From Catenulispora pinistramenti (lineage in GTDB: Bacteria; Actinomycetota; Actinomycetes; Streptomycetales; Catenulisporaceae): 47,499 bases of DNA. The stretch covers positions 1-47,499 of the forward strand of contig NZ_JAAFYZ010000062.1 in assembly GCF_018274385.1 (NCBI RefSeq), written 5' to 3'. The stretch's first letter is position 1. The number at the start of each line of letters is the position of its first letter. Shown piece by piece: positions 24,355-32,787 of this stretch. A program made the translations under genes and the position numbers. The notes under the pieces were generated by a model, which did not search any database, had not been told where the DNA came from, and worked only from the letters and a program-made list of their open reading frames with translations.

Positions 24355-25650
24355 TCAGCGCGCCGCGCGCGCCATACCCAACAACCGATCAAGCACATCC
24401 GTGCCACTGGATGTGAGGCCGTCATGCTCGTGCTCATCGGTCACACGAGTAGTCAGCCCCCGAATCGCATCGGCGGTCGCGAGCGAATGCTTGGTGTCGA
24501 CGTACAGATCGTCCGTATAGACCGTCGCGAACACCGGGACGCTGTTTCCCGCCAACACGCCGACGTCATACAGCGGCCCCCAGTCCTCACGCCTGGCAAT
24601 CGCCTCGGCCACATCCCGCAGCGGACGCAACGCCGGATCGGTCCGGAAGTGCCAGGGGTGGATCGTCTCGCCGGTGAACAGCACCGGAGCCGCCGTCTGC
24701 GCCAGCACCTGCTCGGCGTCGAAGCGCGGGAACTCCTTGCGCACCCGGCTGGCGGCCCAGGCCGTGGCCTCCGGACCCTGCGCGTAAGTGGCCTCGTGCA
24801 TCACCGCGTACAAAGGCCGTTCGGCAAACGACAGCGCCGACTCGACCTGCCGCTGAAAGCGATCCGAAAGCTCAGGCCGCCGCGCTGCGGTCGGCGCCTG
24901 CACGAATGCGTCCTCCAGCAGGTAGTGCAGCTTCTCCGCACCGTCGGTGGTCCCGAGCACGATCCCCAGCGACTGAAACGCCTCGACCGTCAGCAGCGTC
25001 CCGTCCGGCAGCACGGTCTCGTGCTCCCGCAGGTGCTCGGCGATCGCCCGCGCCGTCTGCACGTCCTCCGGATGCCGGTGGTAGAACAACGCGTTCTTGT
25101 CCTCCATCCGCGGATAGGCAGCGCGGTATACGTCGTCCGCGTCCCCCTCCAGCGTCGGCAGTCCGCCGGTGATGAAGACCTCTGCGAGCCCTTCGGGAGC
25201 CGTCGAAAGGTAGCTGACCGCACAGAACCCGCCGAAGCTCTGACCCAGCACGCTCCAAGGAGCGCCACCGGTCAACCGCCGCCGGATGAACTCCGCGTCG
25301 CGCACGATCGAGTCCGCCCGGAACGCCGCAAGGTACTCAGCCTGCTGACGAGCGTTCCCGCGCGGCGGCAGCGTCTGGCGCGTGGCCGGCGTGGAGCGGC
25401 CGGTGCCGCGCTGGTCGAGCAGCAGCACCCGGTAGTCCTTCAGCGCGCGGCTGATCCAGCCGCTCGCCAAGTCGGCCGGAAGCGGACGAGGCGATCGGTG
25501 CCCGGGCCCGCCTTGCAGGTACACCAGCCACGGCCGCGTCTCGTCCGCGGTGACCTCGCGGGCGTAGACCTCGATCTGCTCCCCGCCCGGGCGGTCGTGG
25601 TGCAGCGGAACCGTGAACAGGTGGTCGGTCAGCCGGATCCCCGATGGCAC
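24355..25650 (-). CDS. Alpha/beta hydrolase, proline iminopeptidase type (S33)
   Basis: The 431-residue protein shows GGPG (47-50), DQRGTGRS (79-86) and the nucleophile elbow GQSFGG with Ser138. This is the S33 prolyl aminopeptidase pattern in which an N-terminal proline is released from peptides. The catalytic Asp and His lie in the last third (His in DEHEHDGL). The length of ~430 is usual for this actinobacterial subgroup. There is no signal peptide, so it works on imported peptides. It heads the neprosin operon and is divergent from an HTH-TPR regulator. Neprosin cutting and iminopeptidase trimming fit together for proline-containing peptides. Confidence 0.88.
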   Translation of the reverse strand: MPSGIRLTDHLFTVPLHHDRPGGEQIEVYAREVTADETRPWLVYLQGGPGHRSPRPLPADLASGWISRALKDYRVLLLDQRGTGRSTPATRQTLPPRGNARQQAEYLAAFRADSIVRDAEFIRRRLTGGAPWSVLGQSFGGFCAVSYLSTAPEGLAEVFITGGLPTLEGDADDVYRAAYPRMEDKNALFYHRHPEDVQTARAIAEHLREHETVLPDGTLLTVEAFQSLGIVLGTTDGAEKLHYLLEDAFVQAPTAARRPELSDRFQRQVESALSFAERPLYAVMHEATYAQGPEATAWAASRVRKEFPRFDAEQVLAQTAAPVLFTGETIHPWHFRTDPALRPLRDVAEAIARREDWGPLYDVGVLAGNSVPVFATVYTDDLYVDTKHSLATADAIRGLTTRVTDEHEHDGLTSSGTDVLDRLLGMARAAR

Positions 25651-25669
25651 AGCACCTCACCCCCCTAGT

Positions 25670-25693
25670 TAAATGAAGCAGTAACTCCATTTA
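25670..25693. promoter_or_regulatory. Operator-like inverted repeat between the peptidase operon and the HTH-TPR gene
   Basis: TAAATGAA (25670-25677) and TCCATTTA (25686-25693) match over 7 of 8 positions around 8 bp. It is AT-rich in a GC-rich setting and lies 20 bp from the peptidase start, so a regulator bound here would block that promoter. The divergent XRE-type protein is the natural candidate. Confidence 0.5.
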
Positions 25694-25847
25694 GAGTGAT
25701 GGTTAAGCTAGGGCACTCAGCCGGATGCCGCAAGACCCCCGCCACGGCTTCGTGGTAGGGAGTGCGTGGTAGGAGTCCGTTGAGCAGCCATGTTTCGGTC
25801 GGAGTCCGAGATCGGAATCCGAGAGAGGGAAGAGGAGGAGCGGCGCG

Positions 25848-27254
25848 ATGCCCCTGTCCGGCGACGGCCAACAGACGCAAGGCCAGATCGGGACCCGCCT
25901 CCAGGAACTGCGCACGCGGCACGGCCTGACCCAGCGCGCCTTGGCAGAACCCGGATACACCGCGGCCTATGTCTCCACGTTGGAAGCCGGCAAGGCCCGT
26001 GCCTCGGAGGCGGCGCTGCGTTACTTCGCCGAGCGATTGGCGGTCAGCTATGAGGAACTGGCGACCGGCATACCCGCGGGGCTGCGTGCGGAGATCCGTG
26101 AGGGCCTGGTGGAGGCGAACGCGGCGGCAGACGACGGCCGCGCCGCCGAAGCCGAGGCGCTGTTGGCCGACCTGCTGGATCGGGCCGCGCGCAACGACGT
26201 CCCCGACCTGGTCGCCGAGGTGCGTGTCACGCTCGGCTCGTTCCTGCTCCGCCGAGGCGAGCTGACCGCCGGCCGGGACCAGTTCGAGCAGGCCGAGGCG
26301 CTGTTGGCCGACCAGCCGCTGTTGTCGCGGGTGCGCGCCATCCGCGGCCGCGCGACCGCGCACTACCTCGAGGGCGACGTCCGCTACTCCTGCTATCTGC
26401 TGGAGAGCACTATCAGCGAGCTGAACGGCGGCGGGCTGCCGGATCCGGCTTCGCTGGTGCTGCTGTACGCCGCGGTCATCGGCCCCTACCTGGAGCTGGG
26501 CGCGCTGGAGCGGGCCACGAAGGCCGCGACGCTCGCCTTGGATCTGGCGGCCCGCGTCGCCGATCCGGTCGCGGTCGCCACGCTGCACCGCTCGGTCGCC
26601 CGGACCCTGGCCGCCGGCGGCCGATTCGACGAGGCCGAGGCCGCGCTGGTCAAGGCACAGGACGTGTATCAGCAGTGGGAGATACGCGCCGAACTCGCGC
26701 AGTGCCATTGGATGCGCGGCTATCTGTACGCCCAGCACGAACGCCTCGCGGACGCCGAGATCGAGCTGCGTACGGCCGCGAGCATGCTGCGCGCCGCGGA
26801 CGCCGCGTTCTACGCCGTGCAGGTCGAGGTCGAGCTCGCGGACGTCCGCTGGCGCCTGGGACACGCCGCCGAAGCCGGGGAGCTGCTGACGCGGCTGGTG
26901 GCCGACCTCGGTCCGGGACACGGCGCGGTGCACGCCGCGGCGGCGCACCGGCTACTGGGCCTGATCAGCGAAGGCGCCGAGGACGTGGCGGCGGAACGGC
27001 ACTACCGCACGGCGATCGAGCTTCAGCAGGATGCCGATGTCACCGGCGACCTGGCCGACACCTCGCGGCTGCTCGGCGATCTGCTCGACCGGCAGGGGCG
27101 GACGCGCGAGGCGGTGGCGGCGTATCGCAACGGGCTGATGGGGATGGCGCGGCCGGGCACGACGACACTCGGCGCCGCGCCGCTTCCGCCGCCGGTGATT
27201 CCGGCGCTGGATGCGGTGCATCGGGCTGTGCACGGTGCGACGAGCGAGGGCTGA
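25848..27254 (+). CDS. XRE-type HTH regulator with TPR domain
   Basis: The 468-residue protein has an N-terminal XRE helix-turn-helix (IGTRLQELRTRHGLTQRALA, YVSTLEAGKARASEAALRYFAERL; residues ~14-70). About ten TPR-like helix pairs follow (for example AAEAEALLADLLDRAARND and DEAEAALVKAQDVYQQWE). This layout is that of peptide-binding regulators (RRNPP-like) and of many actinobacterial development regulators. The sensed molecule is unknown. ATG 25848 follows GAGGAGCGG. It is divergent from a peptidase operon, so regulation of, or by, processed peptides is an inference worth testing. A 51-bp duplication follows the stop. Confidence 0.87.
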   Translation: MPLSGDGQQTQGQIGTRLQELRTRHGLTQRALAEPGYTAAYVSTLEAGKARASEAALRYFAERLAVSYEELATGIPAGLRAEIREGLVEANAAADDGRAAEAEALLADLLDRAARNDVPDLVAEVRVTLGSFLLRRGELTAGRDQFEQAEALLADQPLLSRVRAIRGRATAHYLEGDVRYSCYLLESTISELNGGGLPDPASLVLLYAAVIGPYLELGALERATKAATLALDLAARVADPVAVATLHRSVARTLAAGGRFDEAEAALVKAQDVYQQWEIRAELAQCHWMRGYLYAQHERLADAEIELRTAASMLRAADAAFYAVQVEVELADVRWRLGHAAEAGELLTRLVADLGPGHGAVHAAAAHRLLGLISEGAEDVAAERHYRTAIELQQDADVTGDLADTSRLLGDLLDRQGRTREAVAAYRNGLMGMARPGTTTLGAAPLPPPVIPALDAVHRAVHGATSEG

Positions 27255-27297
27255 GCGGCTGGCTGGATCCGGTTGCTGAGCGCTGCGCTGGCGTGGC

Positions 27298-27398
27298 TCC
27301 AGCGGGCGACACGCGGCGCGGCAGATGGCTGGGCAGGTGCGATGCGGGTCCAGCGGGCAACGCGCGGCACCGCAGATGGCTGGGCAGGTGCGATGCGG
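27298..27398. repeat. 51-bp tandem duplication
   Basis: Two units, 27298-27348 and 27349-27398, share agatggctgggcaggtgcga and differ mainly in the acacgcggcgcg/acgcgcggcacc part. They lie between the converging HTH-TPR and TetR genes. Confidence 0.85.
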
Positions 27399-27423
27399 TC
27401 CAGTTGTTGCTGCGCCGGCTCGT

Positions 27424-28050
27424 CTAGGGCTGATACTCCGCACACCAGGCGCCAGTCCACGCGCGTGCGATCCGAATCGCGCGCGCGGCCGGCATCCGCT
27501 CGGGCTCGGTGAGGACCGCGATGGTCAGACCGTCGAGCAGCGCCAGGAGTTCAGCCGCCGCGTCCACCACTTCATCGCCCGGCTCGGCCGCCCGCGCCGG
27601 ATTCGCCGCCGCGAGCGCCCGCGCCAGCACGCCCTCGGTCTCCAGCCACTGTCCCCGGTGGAGTGCGGCGATCGCCGGGTCGTGGGCCGCGCGCGCCACC
27701 AGTGCCAGCCACACCCGCGCGAGGCGGTCGTCGGCTTCGGGGGCGACGAGGAGTCCGACCAGCCGGTCGAGGCGATCGATGGGTGCGAGTTCGGTGAAGT
27801 CGGTGCTGAGGAAGTCGCGGGCCGCTTGTTCGCGGACGTGGAGCCAGACCGCGCGGAGCAGTTCGTCTTTGGTGGCGAAGTAGTACTGGACGGTACCGAT
27901 GGAGACGTCCGCGCGGCTGGCGAGAGTACGGATGCTGACACCCTCGATACCGTTCTCGGCGATCACCTCGGCGAGGCGGTCGAGCAGTTCCGTGCGGCGG
28001 TCGGCGGCCAGGGAGCCCCGGCCGCCCGCCTTGGTGCTGTCAGAGGCCAC
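27424..28050 (-). CDS. TetR-family regulator, last gene of a three-gene operon
   Basis: The 208-residue protein has a standard TetR HTH (RRTELLDRLAEVIAENGIEG, LASRADVSIGTVQYYFATKD; residues ~17-65) and a BetI/TetR_C-like helical domain. Its start overlaps the preceding membrane protein gene by 11 bp, so all three genes are one unit behind a double palindrome at 28834-28868. The simplest reading is self-repression together with the two membrane proteins; the ligand is unknown. Confidence 0.92.
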   Translation of the reverse strand: MASDSTKAGGRGSLAADRRTELLDRLAEVIAENGIEGVSIRTLASRADVSIGTVQYYFATKDELLRAVWLHVREQAARDFLSTDFTELAPIDRLDRLVGLLVAPEADDRLARVWLALVARAAHDPAIAALHRGQWLETEGVLARALAAANPARAAEPGDEVVDAAAELLALLDGLTIAVLTEPERMPAARAIRIARAWTGAWCAEYQP

Positions 28051-28486
28051 TGCGCCGTTCCCTTTCCCGCTGCTTGCCGGCTTGGTAATGCTGCCATGCC
28101 AGGGCCGCGACCCGGCGCGCCACGACGTTCGGCTCGCGCAAGCCGTCCCCGCCGCTTCCGGTGCCGGCGCCGCCGCCGCGGTCCGCGACCACGGCGAAGA
28201 ACGCCAGCAGCAGGCCGATCCCGCCGAGGCCGAAGTAGACCGAGTCGCCGAGGATGCTCACGACCAGCCTGGCTCCTTCGTGCTCCTTTCCGGACAGGGC
28301 CGGGAGGATCGCGCCGAGTTGCAGCCAGTACACGGCCGCCGCCAGCAGCCAGGCTACGCCGCCGGCGGCCAGGGCCGATCCGGCAGACCGGTAGCGCTTG
28401 GCCAGGCGCGCGCCGAGCACCATGGCGACCACGGCCAGCAGCATGACGCCGACTTCGCCGGCGGCGAAGATCGTCGACCCGCTCAT
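28040..28486 (-). CDS. Small membrane protein of unknown function (148 aa)
   Basis: Four hydrophobic segments are visible (GEVGVMLLAVVAMVLGA, ALAAGGVAWLLAAAVYWL, LVVSILGDSVYFGLGGIGLLLAF and a weaker one). A Gly-rich loop and a basic C-terminus (KQRERERRS) should face the cytoplasm. No family was recognised. ATG 28486 overlaps the upstream gene stop (ATGA). It pairs with another small membrane protein of similar design, suggesting a two-component membrane complex regulated by the linked TetR. Confidence 0.75.
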   Translation of the reverse strand: MSGSTIFAAGEVGVMLLAVVAMVLGARLAKRYRSAGSALAAGGVAWLLAAAVYWLQLGAILPALSGKEHEGARLVVSILGDSVYFGLGGIGLLLAFFAVVADRGGGAGTGSGGDGLREPNVVARRVAALAWQHYQAGKQRERERRSGL

Positions 28487-28818
28487 CGCCGCGCCTGCCC
28501 GCTCGTCCGCGGCTGCGAACCTGCTCGCGTCCGACCCTGCGGCCGCCGGAAGGCCGCGACCATCAGCAGCAACCAGGCCAGCGCAAGCAGCACATTGCGG
28601 ATCCCGGCCCCGAGCTCCATGTGCTCGGTCACCTCATCCGCCCCGCCCAGCCACATCACCCGACTGGTCACTGCCCCGACCAGCGAGCCGGCCAGCGCCA
28701 CCAGCGCGGCGGCCAAGGCCCAGCTGAACGCCCCGGCCAGGCGGCGTCGGTAGTACAGGACCATCGCGGCTCCCGCCACAGGGGCCAACAGGCCTGCCAG
28801 TTCTGCCATGCGAAACAT
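28483..28818 (-). CDS. Small membrane protein of unknown function (111 aa)
   Basis: Three membrane segments (ELAGLLAPVAGAAMVLYY, WALAAALVALAGSLVGAV, NVLLALAWLLLMVAAF) are followed by a basic tail (RRPQGRTRAGSQPRTS). GGGAGCGGGGAG immediately precedes ATG 28818. First gene of the operon; the next gene starts within its stop. The family was not recognised. Small size and the partner gene suggest a heteromeric membrane unit, possibly for transport or stress defence, but nothing catalytic is visible. Confidence 0.72.
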   Translation of the reverse strand: MFRMAELAGLLAPVAGAAMVLYYRRRLAGAFSWALAAALVALAGSLVGAVTSRVMWLGGADEVTEHMELGAGIRNVLLALAWLLLMVAAFRRPQGRTRAGSQPRTSGQARR

Positions 28819-28833
28819 CTCCCCGCTCCCTTC

Positions 28834-28868
28834 ATACGCTCGTATGGGTCACTCTAATACGAGTGTAT
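28834..28868. promoter_or_regulatory. Double TetR-type operator
   Basis: ATACGCTCGTAT (28834-28845) and ATACGAGTGTAT (28857-28868) are each palindromic and are inverted copies of one another with one mismatch, with starts 23 bp apart. They lie 15 bp upstream of the membrane-protein/TetR operon. Strong candidate for autoregulation. Confidence 0.7.
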
Positions 28869-29055
28869 GGTGAGCGCCATTCCGGCTGGCGGAAAGCGCG
28901 GGATGGGACCTGCGGCGGGCCGGACGCGGTGTGCGGCTGGTGTTCGTGCCACCAGGTCAAGCACCCTCTCCCCACGCGTCGCCGAGAGCGGCCAGCCTGG
29001 AGGGGAACCCGCGGACCGCCGCCCGGCACCCCGCGAAGCAGCAGAGGAAAGCCAC

Positions 29056-29460
29056 GTGAACATCACCCTGTCGCAGGCCGAAGCCGTCATCGCCGCCGCC
29101 CGGGCCCGGGCCGAGGAGCGCGGGCTGGCCGTTGCGCTCGCGGTCGTGGACGCCGGGGGCAACCTCGTCGCCTTCGCCCGCGCCGACGGCGCGAATCTGA
29201 TCACCATCGACACCGCGATCGGGAAGGCCTTCACCGCGGTCAGTATCGGCGGCGACAGCGGCGACCTGACTCCGGCGATCCAGCCAGGCGGGCCGCTGTT
29301 CGGCACCGGGCTGGTGCTGGCCGGGGCGCGGTCGCTGGTGCCCTACGGCGGTGGCGTGCTGATCCGGGTCGACGGCCGGGTGATCGGCGCGCTGGGGGTC
29401 TCGGGGGCGCCCGGTTCCGATGACGACCACCGGATCGCCGCCGCCGCGACTGCTGCCTGA
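29056..29460 (+). CDS. GlcG/HbpS-family heme-binding-type protein
   Basis: The 134-residue protein matches the GlcG/HbpS (DUF336) fold: LSQAEAVIAAARARAEERGLAVALAVVDAGGNLVAFAR, the FTA..IGGDSGDL segment, and GGGVLIRVDGRVIGALGVSG. Relatives bind heme or act as small structural domains; Streptomyces HbpS works with a sensor kinase. GTG 29056 follows AGAGGAAA. Longer in-frame starts back to 28867 overlap the operator region and lack coding character. No signal peptide is seen, so a cytoplasmic role is likely. A kinase partner is not adjacent. Confidence 0.88.
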   Translation: MNITLSQAEAVIAAARARAEERGLAVALAVVDAGGNLVAFARADGANLITIDTAIGKAFTAVSIGGDSGDLTPAIQPGGPLFGTGLVLAGARSLVPYGGGVLIRVDGRVIGALGVSGAPGSDDDHRIAAAATAA

Positions 29461-29595
29461 GCAGCGGCGAAAGCGGTGTCAGCGGTGTCAGCGGCGCTGT
29501 CAGGGAGGCGTCAGGGCCGTGTCAGGACGGGCCCCGATATTGGAGATGTGAGAGCGGGCCGGACGGGCCCGCCGACCATCGCCAAGGAGCAGATC

Positions 29596-30264
29596 ATGCA
29601 GAAGTTCGACACCCCGAACCCGGTCTCCGTCGTCCTGGAGATCCCGGCGGGGCTGATCCGGCTGATCGCCGGCGAGCGTGCCGAGACCACCGTCGAGGTG
29701 CTGCCGTCCGACGCTTCGAAGAAGCGGGACGTGAAGGCCGTCGAGAAGACCACGGTCGAGTTCCAGGACGGCGTCCTGCGGATCGCGACCGCGGACCCGA
29801 ACAAGGTCCTGGGCAGTTCCGGCTCGCTGGACGTGACGATCTCGCTGCCGGCCGGCTCGCGCTTCGAGGGCCGGGCCGGTGCGGCCGAGCTGCACAGCAC
29901 CGGGCGCCTCGGCGAGGTGGCCTTCGACGGCGGCTACCAGACCGTGGCCCTGGACGAGGTCGGCAGCGCGCACCTGAAGGCGCACACCGGTGACGTCACC
30001 GTGGCCCGGCTGACCGGCCCGGCGGAGATCACCAACGGCAAGGGCGACATCACCGTCGCCGAGGCCGTCTCCGGCGCGGTGGTGCTGACCACCGGTATGG
30101 GCAACCTGTCGGTCACCGCCGCCCCCGGCGTGTCCGGCACGCTCGACGCCAGCACCGGCTACGGCCGGGTCGACAACGCGCTGCGGAACGCCGACGGCGC
30201 CGGTGCCGCCCTGACCATCAAGGCGACCACCTCCAGCGGCGACATCTCGGCCAGCAGCCGCTGA
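29596..30264 (+). CDS. DUF4097 family beta-helical protein
   Basis: The 222-residue protein fits DUF4097 (putative adhesin): MQKFDTPNPVSVVLEIPAGLIRLIAGERAETTVEV as lead, then repeated short beta strands with Gly/Asp turns (HLKAHTGDVTVARLTGPAEITNGKGDITVAEA). It ends in TTSSGDISASS, as the family does. The fold is a small beta-solenoid. Function is unknown. AAGGAGCAG precedes ATG 29596 by 5 nt. The upstream 130 bp contains several gtgtcag words and a GATATTG -10-like site near 29536. A good terminator follows. Confidence 0.85.
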   Translation: MQKFDTPNPVSVVLEIPAGLIRLIAGERAETTVEVLPSDASKKRDVKAVEKTTVEFQDGVLRIATADPNKVLGSSGSLDVTISLPAGSRFEGRAGAAELHSTGRLGEVAFDGGYQTVALDEVGSAHLKAHTGDVTVARLTGPAEITNGKGDITVAEAVSGAVVLTTGMGNLSVTAAPGVSGTLDASTGYGRVDNALRNADGAGAALTIKATTSSGDISASSR

Positions 30265-30345
30265 GGTGCGCAGGCGAACGGTATCCAGCCGGATGCCGAG
30301 TGAACGGAACAGAGTGAACCGAACAGGATGGGCACTCGGGTACGC

Positions 30346-30379
30346 GGCCGGGTCGGAGCAGCTGTCGCTCCGCCCGGCC
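30346..30379 (+). terminator. Hairpin terminator after the DUF4097 gene
   Basis: Left arm 30346-30359 (ggccgggtcggagc) pairs with 30367-30379 (gctccgcccggcc) over 13 bp with one bulged T and a 7-nt loop. A short T-run (cgtttt) follows at 30385-30390. Confidence 0.75.
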
Positions 30380-30525
30380 TCGGCCGTTTTCGGGCCGGTA
30401 CGACACCGCGCCGGAGACCGTAAAGCTTGAGAAAAGCGTTGAGAAAGCTTAGAACAAACGTGCCCTGACATCGGGATCCGGCGTGACATCTTGAGGCACC
30501 ACACCTATGTGAGGGAGCGTCCAAG

Positions 30526-31932
30526 GTGGTCCAGGCTTGGTCAGCCGGGGTGGAGGTGCCGAACGAGCCCGAGTGGGCGATGCCCAAGCGGGACTGGCGC
30601 CACAGCCTCCCCCTTCTTCCCCGCCGGCCGCTCTCGGCCGCGCTGATGGTGCTGCTGGCCGCCGGCGTCGCCGGTCTGCTGGCCCTGTGGTGGCGGCAGA
30701 CGCCCGCCGACCGGCTCCAGTCGCTGCCGGACTACCTCGTCATGCTGGCCCAGATCACCGGATTGGTCGGCGCGTACCTGCTGCTGATCGAGATCGTGCT
30801 CATGGCCCGGCTGCCGTGGCTGGAACACCGGTTGGGCTCGTGGCTGGTGTCCGCGCACCGGAGCTTGGGCGGCTATCTGGTGTTGCTGCTGTGCGCACAC
30901 GCCGGTCTGGTGGTCGCCGCGTATTCGGTCAGCGTGCACGAGCCGCCGCCGACCGTGCTTGTCAGCATTCTGCGGACCTATCCCGGAGTCCTCGCCGCGA
31001 CGATCGGCTTCCTCGTGATGCTCCTGGCCGGATTCACGTCGGCCCGCTCCATCCGGCGGCGATTGGGTTATGAGGGCTGGCATTCGATCCACCTGCTGAT
31101 GTATCCGGCCGCGGCCGCCGCGTTCTGGCACCAGATCACCCTCGGCGCACAGTTCACCCGCAACCCCTGGGCCGCCGAGGCGTGGGTGGGGGTGCACACG
31201 GCCGTCGCGGCGCTGATCCTCACGTACCGCATCGTGATCCCGGCCCTGAACAACCGACGGCACCGGTTCCGGGTGACGCGCGTCGAGGAGATCGGGCCGG
31301 ACGCGATGAGCGTCTACATCACCGGACGGTACGTCGCCGAACTCAGGGCCGAGGCCGGGCAGTACTTCCGGTGGCGGTTCCTGAGCCGAGGCCTTTGGTA
31401 CCAGGCGCATCCGTTCTCGCTGTCCGCCGCGCCGCACGCCGACACGCTGCGCCTGACGTTCAAGTGCGTCGGCGGCTACACGAACCGGCTGAAGCGACGG
31501 CTGCGGCCCGGAGTCAGGGTTCTGCTGGACGGCCCCTACGGCGCCTTCACCAGCGTCCTGCGACGCCAGCACGGCGTGGTGATGATCGGCGGCGGCATCG
31601 GCGTCACGCCGCTGCGCGCGATCGTGGAGACCATGCACGGCCGCCGGAACGACATCGTCTTCATCCAGCGCGCCTCCACGGTCGGCGACCTGGTCCTGAC
31701 CCGCGAACTCGAGGCGCTCAACGCGGCCGGCCGGATCATCTACATCCCGGCCATCGGCAGCCGGCGGAACGATCCGCTGTCCGCCGAACGGCTCCTGGAC
31801 CTGATCCCCGACCTGGAAGACCGGGAGGTTTTCATCTGCGGCTCCGTCGGCATGGCGGCCGCCGTCGTCCGGAACCTGCGCCGGGCGAGGGTCCGGCGCG
31901 GCCGGATCCACACCGAGATCTTTGATTTCTGA
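30526..31932 (+). CDS. Ferric-reductase-like transmembrane flavoprotein oxidoreductase
   Basis: The 468-residue protein starts at GTG 30526 with GAGGGAG 8 nt upstream. Residues ~35-250 form six membrane segments with the heme-type histidines of ferric-reductase domains (SAHRSLGGYLVLLLCAHAG, GWHSIHLLMYPAAAAAFWHQ). The C-terminal half is a ferredoxin-NADP reductase module: an FAD-binding barrel (YFRWRFLSRGLWYQAHPFSLS) and a nucleotide-binding fold (GGGIGVTPLRAI, and FICGSVGM). It probably moves electrons from NAD(P)H across the membrane. It pairs with the FMN-binding protein 18 bp downstream, a known partnership in actinobacteria. Confidence 0.92.
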   Translation: MVQAWSAGVEVPNEPEWAMPKRDWRHSLPLLPRRPLSAALMVLLAAGVAGLLALWWRQTPADRLQSLPDYLVMLAQITGLVGAYLLLIEIVLMARLPWLEHRLGSWLVSAHRSLGGYLVLLLCAHAGLVVAAYSVSVHEPPPTVLVSILRTYPGVLAATIGFLVMLLAGFTSARSIRRRLGYEGWHSIHLLMYPAAAAAFWHQITLGAQFTRNPWAAEAWVGVHTAVAALILTYRIVIPALNNRRHRFRVTRVEEIGPDAMSVYITGRYVAELRAEAGQYFRWRFLSRGLWYQAHPFSLSAAPHADTLRLTFKCVGGYTNRLKRRLRPGVRVLLDGPYGAFTSVLRRQHGVVMIGGGIGVTPLRAIVETMHGRRNDIVFIQRASTVGDLVLTRELEALNAAGRIIYIPAIGSRRNDPLSAERLLDLIPDLEDREVFICGSVGMAAAVVRNLRRARVRRGRIHTEIFDF

Positions 31933-31950
31933 CGCCGTCAGAGGGAATCA

Positions 31951-32376
31951 ATGCCCATTCCACATATCAAGACCCTGCTGTCGATCGTCGGCACCGCGGG
32001 GGCGATGGGCGGTCTGATGGCCGCCAAGACCTCGGCGCACGGACTGCTCCCGAAGCCGCCGTCGGCGGCGGAAAGCGCGCTGGGAACCGGATCGAGCGCG
32101 GTCATGACCGTGACCGGGCCGCCGATCCCGATCACGCACGGGATCGTCCAGGTCCGCATCACCATGGCCGCCGGGCGGATCACGAGCGTCGCGGCGACCA
32201 GCCTGCCGCATGACAACAACGTCTCCTGGGCGCGTTCGGTCGGCGCGGCCTCGGTGCTGGCACGCGAAGTCATCGCGGCGCAGTCGGCGCATGTGGACGC
32301 GGTGACCGGGGCGACGTACACGTCGGACGCCTACATGAAGTCCCTGCAGGCGGCGATCGACGCCGGCAAAGGCTGA
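31951..32376 (+). CDS. FMN-binding domain protein, covalent flavinylation site
   Basis: The 141-residue exported protein has a hydrophobic N-terminus (IKTLLSIVGTAGAMGGLMAA) and one FMN_bind domain. Near its end is DAVTGATYTS (116-125), the sequence that ApbE transferase modifies, so Thr122 should carry FMN through a phosphoester bond. It likely accepts electrons from the ferric-reductase-like protein encoded just upstream. AGAGGGA precedes the ATG. No apbE gene lies in the window, so the enzyme must be encoded elsewhere. Confidence 0.9.
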   Translation: MPIPHIKTLLSIVGTAGAMGGLMAAKTSAHGLLPKPPSAAESALGTGSSAVMTVTGPPIPITHGIVQVRITMAAGRITSVAATSLPHDNNVSWARSVGAASVLAREVIAAQSAHVDAVTGATYTSDAYMKSLQAAIDAGKG

Positions 32377-32512
32377 TCCGCGGCGTCATACCTGGGATGG
32401 GCGCCCGGCCGGGGCTACTGCACAGGTTGACGGACGATCGGTCACCAGGAGGATGAATCAGCAGGCTGTCACGCAATACCGTCACATCAACGGAGCAGGG
32501 ACGGGAGTTGCC

Positions 32513-32785
32513 ATGTCAGCGGGTTCGAGGGATGGCGAGCGGATGCTGGCCGAGTTGGAGCGGATGAAGGAGCGGGCGGGCATGAGCTTCGCCCAGCTCC
32601 AGGCCGCGGTTCCGTATAGCAGGTCGGCGCTGCACCGGTACTTCACCGGGCAGGCACCGATCCCGCGTGACGCGTTGGTGTGGGTGGTGCGGGCTTGTGG
32701 TGGGGACCTGGCCGCGCTGCTGAGGTTGTGGGACGCGGCGCAGTCGGACCCGGTGCTGGGCATGCGCCCGGTCGCGGCGGCCTGA
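32513..32785 (+). CDS. Small XRE-like helix-turn-helix protein
   Basis: The 90-residue protein is mostly one HTH: LAELERMKERAGMSFAQLQAAVPYSRSALHRYFTGQAPIPRDALVWVVRACGGD. The SRSALHRYFTG part is the recognition helix. ATG 32513 is chosen because GGGAG lies 5 nt upstream; an ATG at 32453 abuts AGGAGG with no spacing. Targets are unknown. It converges, with only a 2-bp gap, on the DUF4132 gene. Confidence 0.78.
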   Translation: MSAGSRDGERMLAELERMKERAGMSFAQLQAAVPYSRSALHRYFTGQAPIPRDALVWVVRACGGDLAALLRLWDAAQSDPVLGMRPVAAA

Positions 32786-32787
32786 GA

